From positions 39,169-103,168 of the forward strand of contig CAVESF010000003.1 of assembly GCA_963618495.1 (NCBI GenBank): a DNA stretch of 64,000 nt, written 5' to 3'. Shown here in pieces: positions 8,879 to 16,195 of this stretch. A program made the position numbers and the translations under genes. Source of the DNA: Apopatosoma sp963618495. Lineage in GTDB: Bacteria > Bacillota > Clostridia > Oscillospirales > CAG-272. How positions within the stretch are numbered: the stretch's first letter is position 1; each line of letters opens with the position of its first letter. Under the pieces are notes generated by a model that had not been told where the DNA came from, did no database searches, and saw only the letters and a program-made list of their open reading frames with translations.

Positions 8879-8929
8879 TTGATATCAATGGTGAAGCATG
8901 GTATAATGTAACCAAGATAAGCGCTTATC
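8879..8929 (+). promoter_or_regulatory. Promoter and palindromic operator of the second XRE gene
   Basis: TTGATA (8879-8884), 17-base spacer, TATAAT (8902-8907). A perfect 14-bp palindrome GATAAGCGCTTATC at 8916-8929 sits over the expected start of transcription, a likely operator for the regulator it precedes. Confidence 0.7.
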
Positions 8930-8955
8930 AATCTAAATGAAAGTGGGAACACAAT

Positions 8956-10029
8956 ATGCAAATAAATTTGAAAGACAAACTGCGTTCATTGCGCTTACAG
9001 AAAAATATCACACAAGAAGCACTTGCCAATCATCTCGGCATTACACCGCAATCGGTCGGAAAATGGGAGCGTGGCGAAGGTTTTCCCGACATTACGCTCT
9101 TGCCGCGCATTGCATTTTATTTTGACATAACGGTGGATGAGCTTTTGTGCGTGGATCAGGTAAGAGTGGAAGAAGCAATTGCTGAATATGAACGGCAATC
9201 CGCCATCTATAAAAATAACGGTGAGAACGAAAAGAACCTTGAATTATGGGAACAGGCGTATGCAGAATTTCCGAACGATTGCCGCGTGATCGAAGGGTTG
9301 ATGTTTGCTATAAACAGAGAGGCGGTCTATCCGTGTCCAAAGAACAAGGCAGAACGTATTATTTTACTTGGAGAGAAGCTTTTACAGAAAGCCACGGACG
9401 CAAGGCAAAGAGAAAACGCACTTCAGTGCCTTTGTTACACTTATGATGGCATTGACAAGGAAAAAGCTCTTTATTATGCAGATATGTGCGGCGGTTTTAA
9501 TGTGACAAGGGATGAACTCCGGACAACTATTTTGGACGGTGAAGATGGGGTTGAGTCGTGCCAAAGCTATATAGACTCTCTGATCCACACGGCAGCAATG
9601 ACTGCTTTGCGCATGACATCAAAAATTTCTTTTTCACATGAGGAAAAAATCGAGGCATTTCAGTTTGCCATTGACATTCTGGAGCGTTTATATGCAGACG
9701 GAAATGTGGGTTTTTATGCGGTTTACCTGTCGAATTATTACGCTATGATAGCTTTTGAGTACGCACAAATGCACGATTCGCAAAAAACGCTTGACGCTTT
9801 GACAGAGAGCTGTCGCTATGCGGTTATTGAAGCGAATCTGAAGGATATGGATTATACAGCGCCTATGGTGAATCGATTGAAGTACAAAAAAGCGAATACG
9901 TCCAAGAATTACAAAGGGAACGCCTGCAATCTCAGATTAAAAGCATTGGAAAACAGACAATTTGATTTTATCAGAGAGGGAGATGCATTCAGGAAACTCA
10001 TCGCAATGCTGGAACAAAACGCAGAGTAA
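8956..10029 (+). CDS. XRE-family regulator with C-terminal helical domain
   Basis: A 357-residue protein. The first 65 residues are a Cro/C1-type helix-turn-helix (LRSLRLQKNITQEALANHLG, then ITPQSVGKWERGEGFPD). Residues 70-357 are helical, with one stretch resembling a TPR-like pair near 82-130 (KNLELWEQAYAEFPNDCRVI). The architecture matches that of the divergent XRE gene, although sequence identity outside the HTH is low. It probably binds the palindrome in its own leader. What it senses and controls is unknown. No other gene is co-directional nearby, so it may act mainly on itself or at a distance. Confidence 0.75.
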   Translation: MQINLKDKLRSLRLQKNITQEALANHLGITPQSVGKWERGEGFPDITLLPRIAFYFDITVDELLCVDQVRVEEAIAEYERQSAIYKNNGENEKNLELWEQAYAEFPNDCRVIEGLMFAINREAVYPCPKNKAERIILLGEKLLQKATDARQRENALQCLCYTYDGIDKEKALYYADMCGGFNVTRDELRTTILDGEDGVESCQSYIDSLIHTAAMTALRMTSKISFSHEEKIEAFQFAIDILERLYADGNVGFYAVYLSNYYAMIAFEYAQMHDSQKTLDALTESCRYAVIEANLKDMDYTAPMVNRLKYKKANTSKNYKGNACNLRLKALENRQFDFIREGDAFRKLIAMLEQNAE

Positions 10030-10203
10030 ATTTTGCGGTGTAGCAGGCAAAGAAAAGGGTTTCCGAAAGTCATAACCACCGGCAAAGCCGGTGGCTTGCA
10101 CAGCCCTATAAGGGCATGGTACTGGCAGGGCTGAAAGCCCTCTGAAAAGTCTGACATTTGCAAATTTGCACTGCAGTCGCAAATGCGACAACAACTACTT
10201 TTC

Positions 10204-10321
10204 GCCTCCCTTGTGTAAAGGGAGGTGCCGAGCGACGCGAGGCGGAGGGATTGCAAAATTCACATGACAGAAACAATCCCTCAGTCGCCTGCGGCGACAG
10301 CTCCCTTTGCACAAGGGAGCC
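10204..10321. repeat. MITE-like inverted-repeat element
   Basis: Two arms of about 48 bases, 10204-10253 and 10274-10321, are imperfect reverse complements of each other. Each has an internal CTCCCTT..AAGGGAG mini-palindrome at the outside and GGAGGGATTG / CAATCCCTC at the inside; 20 bases separate them. There is no coding capacity. The structure is that of a miniature element or a REP-type repeat; such CTCCCTT-bounded repeats are familiar from gut Clostridia genomes. Confidence 0.6.
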
Positions 10322-10520
10322 ACCGCTGCGGCGGGATTGCTCATCGGCAAAAGCCTTTCCGGAACCACCCTCTTAGCGGGTGGTTTTCGTAAGAACTCCT
10401 CCTTCGTCGGAGTTCTCTATACAAAAAGAAAGCGGCTTGTGCTGTAACTATGGCACAAGCCGCTTTCCTGCCGCCATAGGATTTTTGCGAAGTGGCGGAG
10501 AAGCATCAATTATAAGCAGG

Positions 10521-10566
10521 AAATCAGCCGAAAGTGGGGCGAAAAGCCTCATTTTCGGCTGATTTT
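10521..10566 (-). terminator. Terminator of the P-loop gene
   Basis: Stem AAATCAGCCGAAA / TTTCGGCTGATTT with a small inner hairpin, immediately after the stop of the minus-strand gene. Confidence 0.75.
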
Positions 10567-10567
10567 A

Positions 10568-11221
10568 TTACTTGGTAAATCCAAAATATTCGGCAACCTC
10601 AGTTACTGTGGTATCTATGCTTGTATGGTCGTTCCAAATAATATTTTTAATATCAAGCTCGGTAACCCAATCCGGTATGTTCAATTCGACAGGCGTAACA
10701 CATTCATAAGCACGCTCTATAACTCGTTGCTTTTCTTCATCGCTCAAATCTGTTCGCCTGGCAACAGCATCGCGTATATTTTCGTGATCCGGACGGTTAA
10801 ACCAATCAAAAGCAGTACTTTGATTACAAAGATGAACAGCATTTGTCGCAACCGGAGCAATCGCATAATAATCAATATCACCCTCGCAAATAATAACCTT
10901 ATGCAAGGAAGAAAGTTGAATAAGCTCGGCAACCATCATCGGCGTCATTTCTGCTACAAAATGCGTTTCGCGTTCTGCAATTACCTCTTTTGGCAGCTCC
11001 CAAAAGCTTTTGACGCCGTATTCTTTTTCGAAGTCACGACACATATAAGGTTGGTCAACAGGATTGGCTGATTTCATTTGACGGTTTCGGCTTTCGTCAG
11101 TACTGTAAATGTAAAATCCGTATTTTTCCTTCAAACGATTTGCTATGGTTGTTTTTCCTCTGCCCCAAATAAAATACACATTTTTTAGTTTGTTTTTTAT
11201 AATGCTGTCTGCAATATTCAT
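10568..11221 (-). CDS. P-loop nucleotide kinase-like protein
   Basis: A 217-residue protein. Residues 14-30 read NVYFIWGRGKTTIANRL, the beta-1/Walker A region of small P-loop kinases, and a RARE-type helix pattern (ARRTDLSDEEKQRVIERAYE) lies near residues 153-172. The glycine loop is short: only WG stands before RGKTT where GxxxxGK[ST] is expected, as if two or three residues had been lost. It could be a kinase acting on a small molecule or a nonfunctional relative. The start has GAGGTAAC just upstream. It stands alone between a terminator and a tRNA. Confidence 0.6.
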   Translation of the reverse strand: MNIADSIIKNKLKNVYFIWGRGKTTIANRLKEKYGFYIYSTDESRNRQMKSANPVDQPYMCRDFEKEYGVKSFWELPKEVIAERETHFVAEMTPMMVAELIQLSSLHKVIICEGDIDYYAIAPVATNAVHLCNQSTAFDWFNRPDHENIRDAVARRTDLSDEEKQRVIERAYECVTPVELNIPDWVTELDIKNIIWNDHTSIDTTVTEVAEYFGFTK

Positions 11222-11318
11222 TGGTTACCTCGCACGTAAAGATATTAAGACGGGACATTCAAATACAATGAATAATCCAAACGTTTCTGCAAATAAGAAC
11301 ATTTTCGACTGATTTTGG

Positions 11319-11390
11319 TCGGGATGACAGGAGTCGAACCTGCTTGAACTTGCTCCCAAAGCAAGCGGGTAACCGTTACCCTACATCCCG
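11319..11390 (-). tRNA. tRNA-Pro (anticodon TGG)
   Basis: The acceptor stem CGGGATG/CATCCCG has seven perfect pairs with discriminator A. The anticodon arm CTTGC-TTTGGGA-GCAAG gives TGG. The T arm reads CAGG-TTCGACT-CCTG. CCA is not encoded. Confidence 0.93.
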
Positions 11391-11480
11391 ATATAACATG
11401 TTCACACCGATGCGGCATGAACATATTATATCAAAACATTTACCGATTGTCAATATCAGGCGGGAATTTCGCTATGATAA

Positions 11481-12215
11481 TTATTTTGCAATGAATTTAT
11501 CCGCTTCCTGTCTGATGATATTTATATATGCAGGATCGGTATTTTCGGGTACAAAGGTAACATCTGCGGCATTTCTGCCGGTAAAGAATTTAAACCATAC
11601 AAGGCCGATGGCATATCTGCCGTAATCAAGCGACATGTGAAAACCGTCACGGCAAAGGGAAGTGCCTCCGTTTTTGTAATCAAACGGCGGTATGGCACGC
11701 AGATGCTGAATGAAATCGCCCGAGCCGATTATCGGAAGCGAATGCTTTTGCGCCGCCTCGGTACTTGATTCCACGATAGCATGATACATATTCATCTGAT
11801 TTTTCAGATAATATGCAAAATTTCCGTGAGAGGAATCTATCTCATAAGCCCATGTTCTGTGAAAAGCAATTTTTGCTTTGGGGCAGGCGGCTTTTACGGT
11901 ATCGAGAACCGCTGTAAGATAGGGTTCATATGTTTCAATCTTTCCCGACAAACCGCTGACCTGCTGAACCGTCACATAATCCCATTCTTCACGCACGAGC
12001 GCATCAGGTATGCTGATTTTTTCGATGCAGTGCGTATTTTCTTCATAATCATAGGCAGGCGCATTTTCGACAATATTTTTTGCGTGCATTTCCAGACTGC
12101 AACCGCCGATATATAGATTGCGGACGAATAAATTTTCTCCCGCGGAAGCGGCGATATCCTGAAGATAACGCGTCGCATCCTGTGAAAAGCTGTTTCCTAT
12201 GGCTAAGATTTTCAT
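11481..12215 (-). CDS. DUF4886 / SGNH-hydrolase-like protein
   Basis: A 244-residue protein beginning MKILAIGNSFSQDATRYLQD. The GNS(F) block I and a C-terminal GFHMSLDYGRYAIG, supplying the D-x-x-H-type residues, are those of the SGNH/GDSL-like DUF4886 family, which includes presumed esterases and acetylxylan-esterase-like enzymes. No signal peptide is seen. Its start overlaps the thyX stop by four bases, so it is translated as the third gene of a tagA-thyX-DUF4886 unit. The substrate is unknown. Confidence 0.75.
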   Translation of the reverse strand: MKILAIGNSFSQDATRYLQDIAASAGENLFVRNLYIGGCSLEMHAKNIVENAPAYDYEENTHCIEKISIPDALVREEWDYVTVQQVSGLSGKIETYEPYLTAVLDTVKAACPKAKIAFHRTWAYEIDSSHGNFAYYLKNQMNMYHAIVESSTEAAQKHSLPIIGSGDFIQHLRAIPPFDYKNGGTSLCRDGFHMSLDYGRYAIGLVWFKFFTGRNAADVTFVPENTDPAYINIIRQEADKFIAK

Positions 12216-12991
12216 AATATGTACTCCGTTTGTTTTTTAGCCGAGAGAAGTTCACGCACTTCCTTTGCCTTACCGCAGGTCATTGCGCCCTCACTGCAGG
12301 CGCCGCGCAGGCATGCGGGTCCCGCGTTTTTAAAAAGATTAGGTGCGACATCACGAACAAGCATAAGCATTTCTCTTGCCAGTGCGCGGATTTCCCACTG
12401 GGCGCGTTCACAGCAACGCAGGGTGAAGAAATTATAGAGCGAGCGCACATTCATCGTCATTATGATTTTTGTATCACAGGCGCCGGGAAGAACAAAGCGT
12501 GCATCTTCGTTTGCGAGCTTTTCGGCGGCGCGGCGGGCGGATTTTTCGTCTTTGCCCTCGGAGATGAGGCACTTTGTATGCGCTTCCGTCAGCATGGCGC
12601 GCAGGCTTTCATAATGGCGTGCGTCCTCCTCCATGGCGGCGATGAATTCCGCTTTGGCTTCGGGTATTTTTTCTATTTCGGGCGGCAATATATAATCGAA
12701 ATTTGCCTTTGAAACATATCGCTGGCTCTGTACGGAATATGAAGCTATTCTGTGTCTGGTTATCTGCGCGAGCAGTGTTCTCGAAACGCCCTCTATGCCG
12801 AATGTAAACGAAGCGTGTTCCACAGGGCTTTCATGACCGAGACTTGTCAGCATATCGAGAAAACTTTCTGTTTTTTCTGGAGTGAGGTTATCGAGCAAAT
12901 CATCTATATTGCTTTTGGAATAGCAGAGCTTTGCCGCCGCCGCGACAATTTTATCCGCATGGGGTGTATAGGCAAGAAGTTCAACATGCAT
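12212..12991 (-). CDS. thyX: Flavin-dependent thymidylate synthase ThyX
   Basis: A 259-residue enzyme converting dUMP to dTMP using FAD, NADPH and methylene-tetrahydrofolate. The ThyX signature RHRIASYSVQSQRY (RHRxxSxxxxSxR) is at residues 79-92, and RSLYNFFTLRCCERAQWEIR near 183-202 contributes the later substrate-binding arginines. Length is normal. It overlaps its upstream neighbour by 11 bases and its downstream neighbour by 4, so the three genes are a tight operon. Confidence 0.95.
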   Translation of the reverse strand: MHVELLAYTPHADKIVAAAAKLCYSKSNIDDLLDNLTPEKTESFLDMLTSLGHESPVEHASFTFGIEGVSRTLLAQITRHRIASYSVQSQRYVSKANFDYILPPEIEKIPEAKAEFIAAMEEDARHYESLRAMLTEAHTKCLISEGKDEKSARRAAEKLANEDARFVLPGACDTKIIMTMNVRSLYNFFTLRCCERAQWEIRALAREMLMLVRDVAPNLFKNAGPACLRGACSEGAMTCGKAKEVRELLSAKKQTEYIL

Positions 12992-13757
12992 TTTTCTTTT
13001 CCTCTTTTCTTTTTTTATTCTTGTATTTATATGTGCCGAAAATAAATTTCGGTATTTTCATCATTCTGGGCAGGCGCGAGGGCTGGCAGAGAAGCCGCCA
13101 GAACCATTCGAGCCACATGGAAATAAATGCTTTCGGCGCACGTTTTGCAGTGCCTGCGTAAATATCAAGGCTTCCGCCGAGGCAGAGAAGCAGGGAAGCG
13201 CAGAGCTTTTTTCTGTTCTCATACGCCCATATTTCCTGCGCGGGCGAGCCGAGGCAGATATAGAGAATATCGGCTTTTGCTTTGTTTATCTCATCGATAA
13301 CGGCGTCGTTTTCCGCTCCGCGTTTAGCGAAATATCCGTTGTGTGTGCCGACGATATTCAGCTCCGCATATTTTTCGCGCATCTTTTGTGCCGCGATACC
13401 CGCAACATCGGGTTTGCCGCCGAGAAAATAAACGCGGTAACCCCTTTTTGCCGCAAGCTCAAGCATTTTTTCACCGAATTCCACACCCGCTATTTTTTCC
13501 TTTATCGGTGTGCCGAGGATTTTTGCGGCGAGGAGAACTCCTGCGCCGTCCGGCAGTATAAGTTCCGCAGAGGAGACGATATCGTGCATTTCCTTTTCCT
13601 CAATGCATTTTTGCAGGATTTCCGCATTCGGCGTATGAACGGCTGTCTGCCTTTTTTCGTCTATGGCACGCTCTGCCGCAGATACGGCATAGGAAAATGT
13701 GATATTATCAAAAAGTATGCCGCGTATATCCGTTTTTTCCAGAATCATCACATCCAA
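12981..13757 (-). CDS. WecG/TagA/CpsF-family glycosyltransferase
   Basis: A 258-residue GT26 enzyme; the family adds N-acetylmannosamine (or a related sugar) to an undecaprenyl-linked acceptor in wall teichoic acid or capsule synthesis. Family motifs: TPNAEILQKC, ILPDGAGVLLAAKILG with the presumed catalytic Asp, GGKPDVAGIAAQKM, and LYICLGSPAQEIWAYENR. The end is strongly basic, as for membrane association. The start is ambiguous: TTG at 13757 has GAAAG six bases upstream, while an in-frame ATG at 13748 is also possible. Confidence 0.9.
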   Translation of the reverse strand: MDVMILEKTDIRGILFDNITFSYAVSAAERAIDEKRQTAVHTPNAEILQKCIEEKEMHDIVSSAELILPDGAGVLLAAKILGTPIKEKIAGVEFGEKMLELAAKRGYRVYFLGGKPDVAGIAAQKMREKYAELNIVGTHNGYFAKRGAENDAVIDEINKAKADILYICLGSPAQEIWAYENRKKLCASLLLCLGGSLDIYAGTAKRAPKAFISMWLEWFWRLLCQPSRLPRMMKIPKFIFGTYKYKNKKRKEEKKNAC

Positions 13758-13855
13758 TTTTTACTTTCTTCTATATCATATCACATTTGAGGAAAAAAAA
13801 CCATAATATTTTGAAAAATATCATGGAAATTTCTAAAAGATTTGAAGTTAAAATA

Positions 13856-13884
13856 TTGAAAAGAGGGAAATATTATGCTATAAT
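13856..13884 (+). promoter_or_regulatory. Promoter of the MBL-fold gene
   Basis: TTGAAA, 17-base spacer, TATAAT, placed 31 bases before the start codon of the gene at 13915. Confidence 0.75.
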
Positions 13885-13914
13885 ATTCAATATTTATCAT
13901 GATTTGGAGGGTAT

Positions 13915-14499
13915 ATGAAGAGAAATGTATACTGTCTGTATCCGATATGTACAAATTGCTATCTTATTTCCGACGGAGGAGAGTGCGCAGTTATCGATCC
14001 TGCATCCTCGGCGAAGCTTCTGCGCGATGAGATAGAGAAAATCGGTGCAAAGCTGAAATACATTCTGCTCACGCACGGGCATTTTGACCATATCGGCGGC
14101 GCGGACGGGCTGAAAACTTATTTTCCGGAAGCGAAAATAATGATAAGCTCCGATGACGCGGCGATGCTTGCTGATCCGAGTATGAACGTATCCGCGCTTT
14201 TCGGAGGGGACAGCGTTTTATGCCTTTCCGGCTATGAGACTGTGGCGGACGGTGATATACTGACTCTCGGAAATGAGAAAATCTCCGTCATGGCAACGCC
14301 TGGGCACACAAAAGGCTCGCTCTGCTATATCTGCTCCGATGCCGTCTATACGGGCGATACGCTATTTGACGACGGCTACGGCAGAACCGATCTGCCGAAT
14401 GCCGCACCGGAGAAGATAGAGGATTCCGTTTCGCGCATAAAGCGTATGTACGCGGGAAAAGCCGCATTCCCCGGTCACGGCGAGGGCTTCATAATATAG
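13915..14499 (+). CDS. MBL-fold metallo-hydrolase, glyoxalase II-like
   Basis: A 194-residue metallo-beta-lactamase-fold hydrolase. The metal site is complete: THGHFDHIGG (about 55-64), TPGHTKGSLCYI, YTGDTLF, and a C-terminal FPGHGEG. This short form is usually annotated as a hydroxyacylglutathione-hydrolase-like thioesterase; a true glutathione substrate is unlikely in an anaerobe. A GGAGG site lies just before ATG. It probably leads a transcript into gltX (27-base gap). Confidence 0.88.
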   Translation: MKRNVYCLYPICTNCYLISDGGECAVIDPASSAKLLRDEIEKIGAKLKYILLTHGHFDHIGGADGLKTYFPEAKIMISSDDAAMLADPSMNVSALFGGDSVLCLSGYETVADGDILTLGNEKISVMATPGHTKGSLCYICSDAVYTGDTLFDDGYGRTDLPNAAPEKIEDSVSRIKRMYAGKAAFPGHGEGFII

Positions 14500-14526
14500 A
14501 AATCAACCGAAAGGAAATATAAATCT

Positions 14527-16194
14527 ATGGATTACAACTATCTTGCAGAATTACTTTTCCCCGATGCTACAGAGACACCGGAGGATATGGAAAAGCGCTT
14601 TCCGAAGAGAGAGCTTCCCGAGGGAGCTGTCGTTTCGAGAATGGCGCCCAGCCCCACAGGCTTTGTCCATCTCGGCAATCTCATGCAGGGACTGACCTCC
14701 GAGCGCCTTGCTCACCAGAGCGGCGGCATCATGTATCTGCGCGTTGAGGACACGGATGCAAAGCGCGAGGTAAAGGGAGCGACGGAAACGCTTATCGAGA
14801 TGCTTTCGCACTACGGCATTTTTTTCGATGAGGGTGCGGCTCTCGACGAAAACGGGAAAATATACGATAAGGGAATATACGGTCCCTATAAGCAGAGTCA
14901 GCGTGCTTCCATCTATCATGTGTACGCAAAGAAGCTTGTGAAGGAGGGAAAGGCTTATCCTTGTTTCTGCACAGAGGAGGAGCTTGAGCGTTTCCATGCC
15001 GAGCAGGAATCCGAGAAAGCCAATTTCGGTTACTACGGCAAATGGGCAAAATGGAGAGACCGCCCGATAGAGGATATCGAAGCGGAACTCAAGGCGGGGA
15101 AAGAATGGGTACTCCGTTTCCGCAGTACTGGAAGCATAGAGCATAAATTCAAATATCACGACCTAATCAAGGGTGATGTGGATATTACGGAAAACGATAT
15201 AGACCATGTGCTCTTGAAGAGCGACGGCATACCGACATATCATTTCGCTCATGCGGTGGACGACCATCTGATGGGAACGACCCATGTTGTGCGCGGAGAC
15301 GAATGGCTTGCAAGCCTGCCTTTTCATATACAGCTTTTCGCCGCACTTGGTCACAAGCTGCCGAAATATGTTCATATAGGCACTCTGATGAAAATGGACG
15401 GAAACTCCAAGCGCAAGCTTTCCAAGCGCAAGGATCCCGAGCTTGCACTCTCATACTACAAATCCGATGGCTATCCCACGGAGAGCGTTGCCGAATATAT
15501 AATGACCATCCTCAATTCCAATTTTGAGGACTGGAGAAGAGCAAATCCCGACGCGCCGTTGGGCGATTTCAAATTCACCACAAAGAAGATGAACGCCGCA
15601 GGTTCGCTCTTTGACCTTGCCAAGCTCTGTGATGTTTCCAAGAATATAATCTCCCGCTGGAGCGCAGAGAAAGTTTACGATGAGACGGCAGAGTGGGCAA
15701 AGGAATTTGACGAAGAGTTTTACGGAGAATTTACTGCAAACCCCGATTTCACAAAGGCTGTGCTCGCCATAGGCAGAGGCGGAAACAAGCCGCGTAAGGA
15801 CTTTGCCGTATGGAGCGAAGTCAAGGGCTATATGGGCTTCATGTTCGACAAGTATTACAATGCAGAGGGAGAATATCCGCAGGACTTTGAGCCTGCGCTT
15901 ATCGCCGATGTGCTGAAATCTTATCTTGCCGCATACAGACCCGAGGACGACCAAAGCGCATGGTTTGACAAGATGAAAGATGTGGCGGAAAAATTCGGCT
16001 TTGCCCGCGAGATGAAAGAATACAAGGCAAATCACGAGGCTTACAAGGGAAGCATAGGCAATATAAGCTCTTTTGTCCGCGTGGCGATAACCGGCAAGCA
16101 GAATGCGCCCGACCTTTATACGGTGATGAACATTCTCGGCGAAAGCAAGTCGAGAGAGCGAATAGAAAAACAGATAGAAAGACTGGGAGGCTAA
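14527..16194 (+). CDS. gltX: Glutamate--tRNA ligase
   Basis: A 555-residue class I aminoacyl-tRNA synthetase charging tRNA-Glu. The HIGH-type motif is PSPTGFVHLGNL (about 41-52) and the KMSKS-type motif is KRKLSKRKDPE (about 297-307), with DHLMGTTHVVRGDEWLASLP between them. It is longer than the usual 470-490 residues because of a longer N-terminus and C-terminal anticodon region, a form seen in Clostridia. The next gene starts after a single base, and both are probably co-translated. Confidence 0.93.
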   Translation: MDYNYLAELLFPDATETPEDMEKRFPKRELPEGAVVSRMAPSPTGFVHLGNLMQGLTSERLAHQSGGIMYLRVEDTDAKREVKGATETLIEMLSHYGIFFDEGAALDENGKIYDKGIYGPYKQSQRASIYHVYAKKLVKEGKAYPCFCTEEELERFHAEQESEKANFGYYGKWAKWRDRPIEDIEAELKAGKEWVLRFRSTGSIEHKFKYHDLIKGDVDITENDIDHVLLKSDGIPTYHFAHAVDDHLMGTTHVVRGDEWLASLPFHIQLFAALGHKLPKYVHIGTLMKMDGNSKRKLSKRKDPELALSYYKSDGYPTESVAEYIMTILNSNFEDWRRANPDAPLGDFKFTTKKMNAAGSLFDLAKLCDVSKNIISRWSAEKVYDETAEWAKEFDEEFYGEFTANPDFTKAVLAIGRGGNKPRKDFAVWSEVKGYMGFMFDKYYNAEGEYPQDFEPALIADVLKSYLAAYRPEDDQSAWFDKMKDVAEKFGFAREMKEYKANHEAYKGSIGNISSFVRVAITGKQNAPDLYTVMNILGESKSRERIEKQIERLGG

Positions 16195-16195
16195 C

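Larger units (their letters stand above)
10030..10567. other. 538-bp gene-free stretch packed with hairpins
   Basis: No gene is supported here. In order it holds: hairpin CCACCGGC/GCCGGTGG (10076-10094); a MITE-like element (10204-10321, listed separately); hairpin AACCACCC/GGGTGGTT (10363-10385); hairpin AGAACTCC/GGAGTTCT (10392-10416); a strong hairpin AAAGCGGCTTGTGC/GCACAAGCCGCTTT (10429-10466); and the terminator of the following minus-strand gene. Confidence 0.7.
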
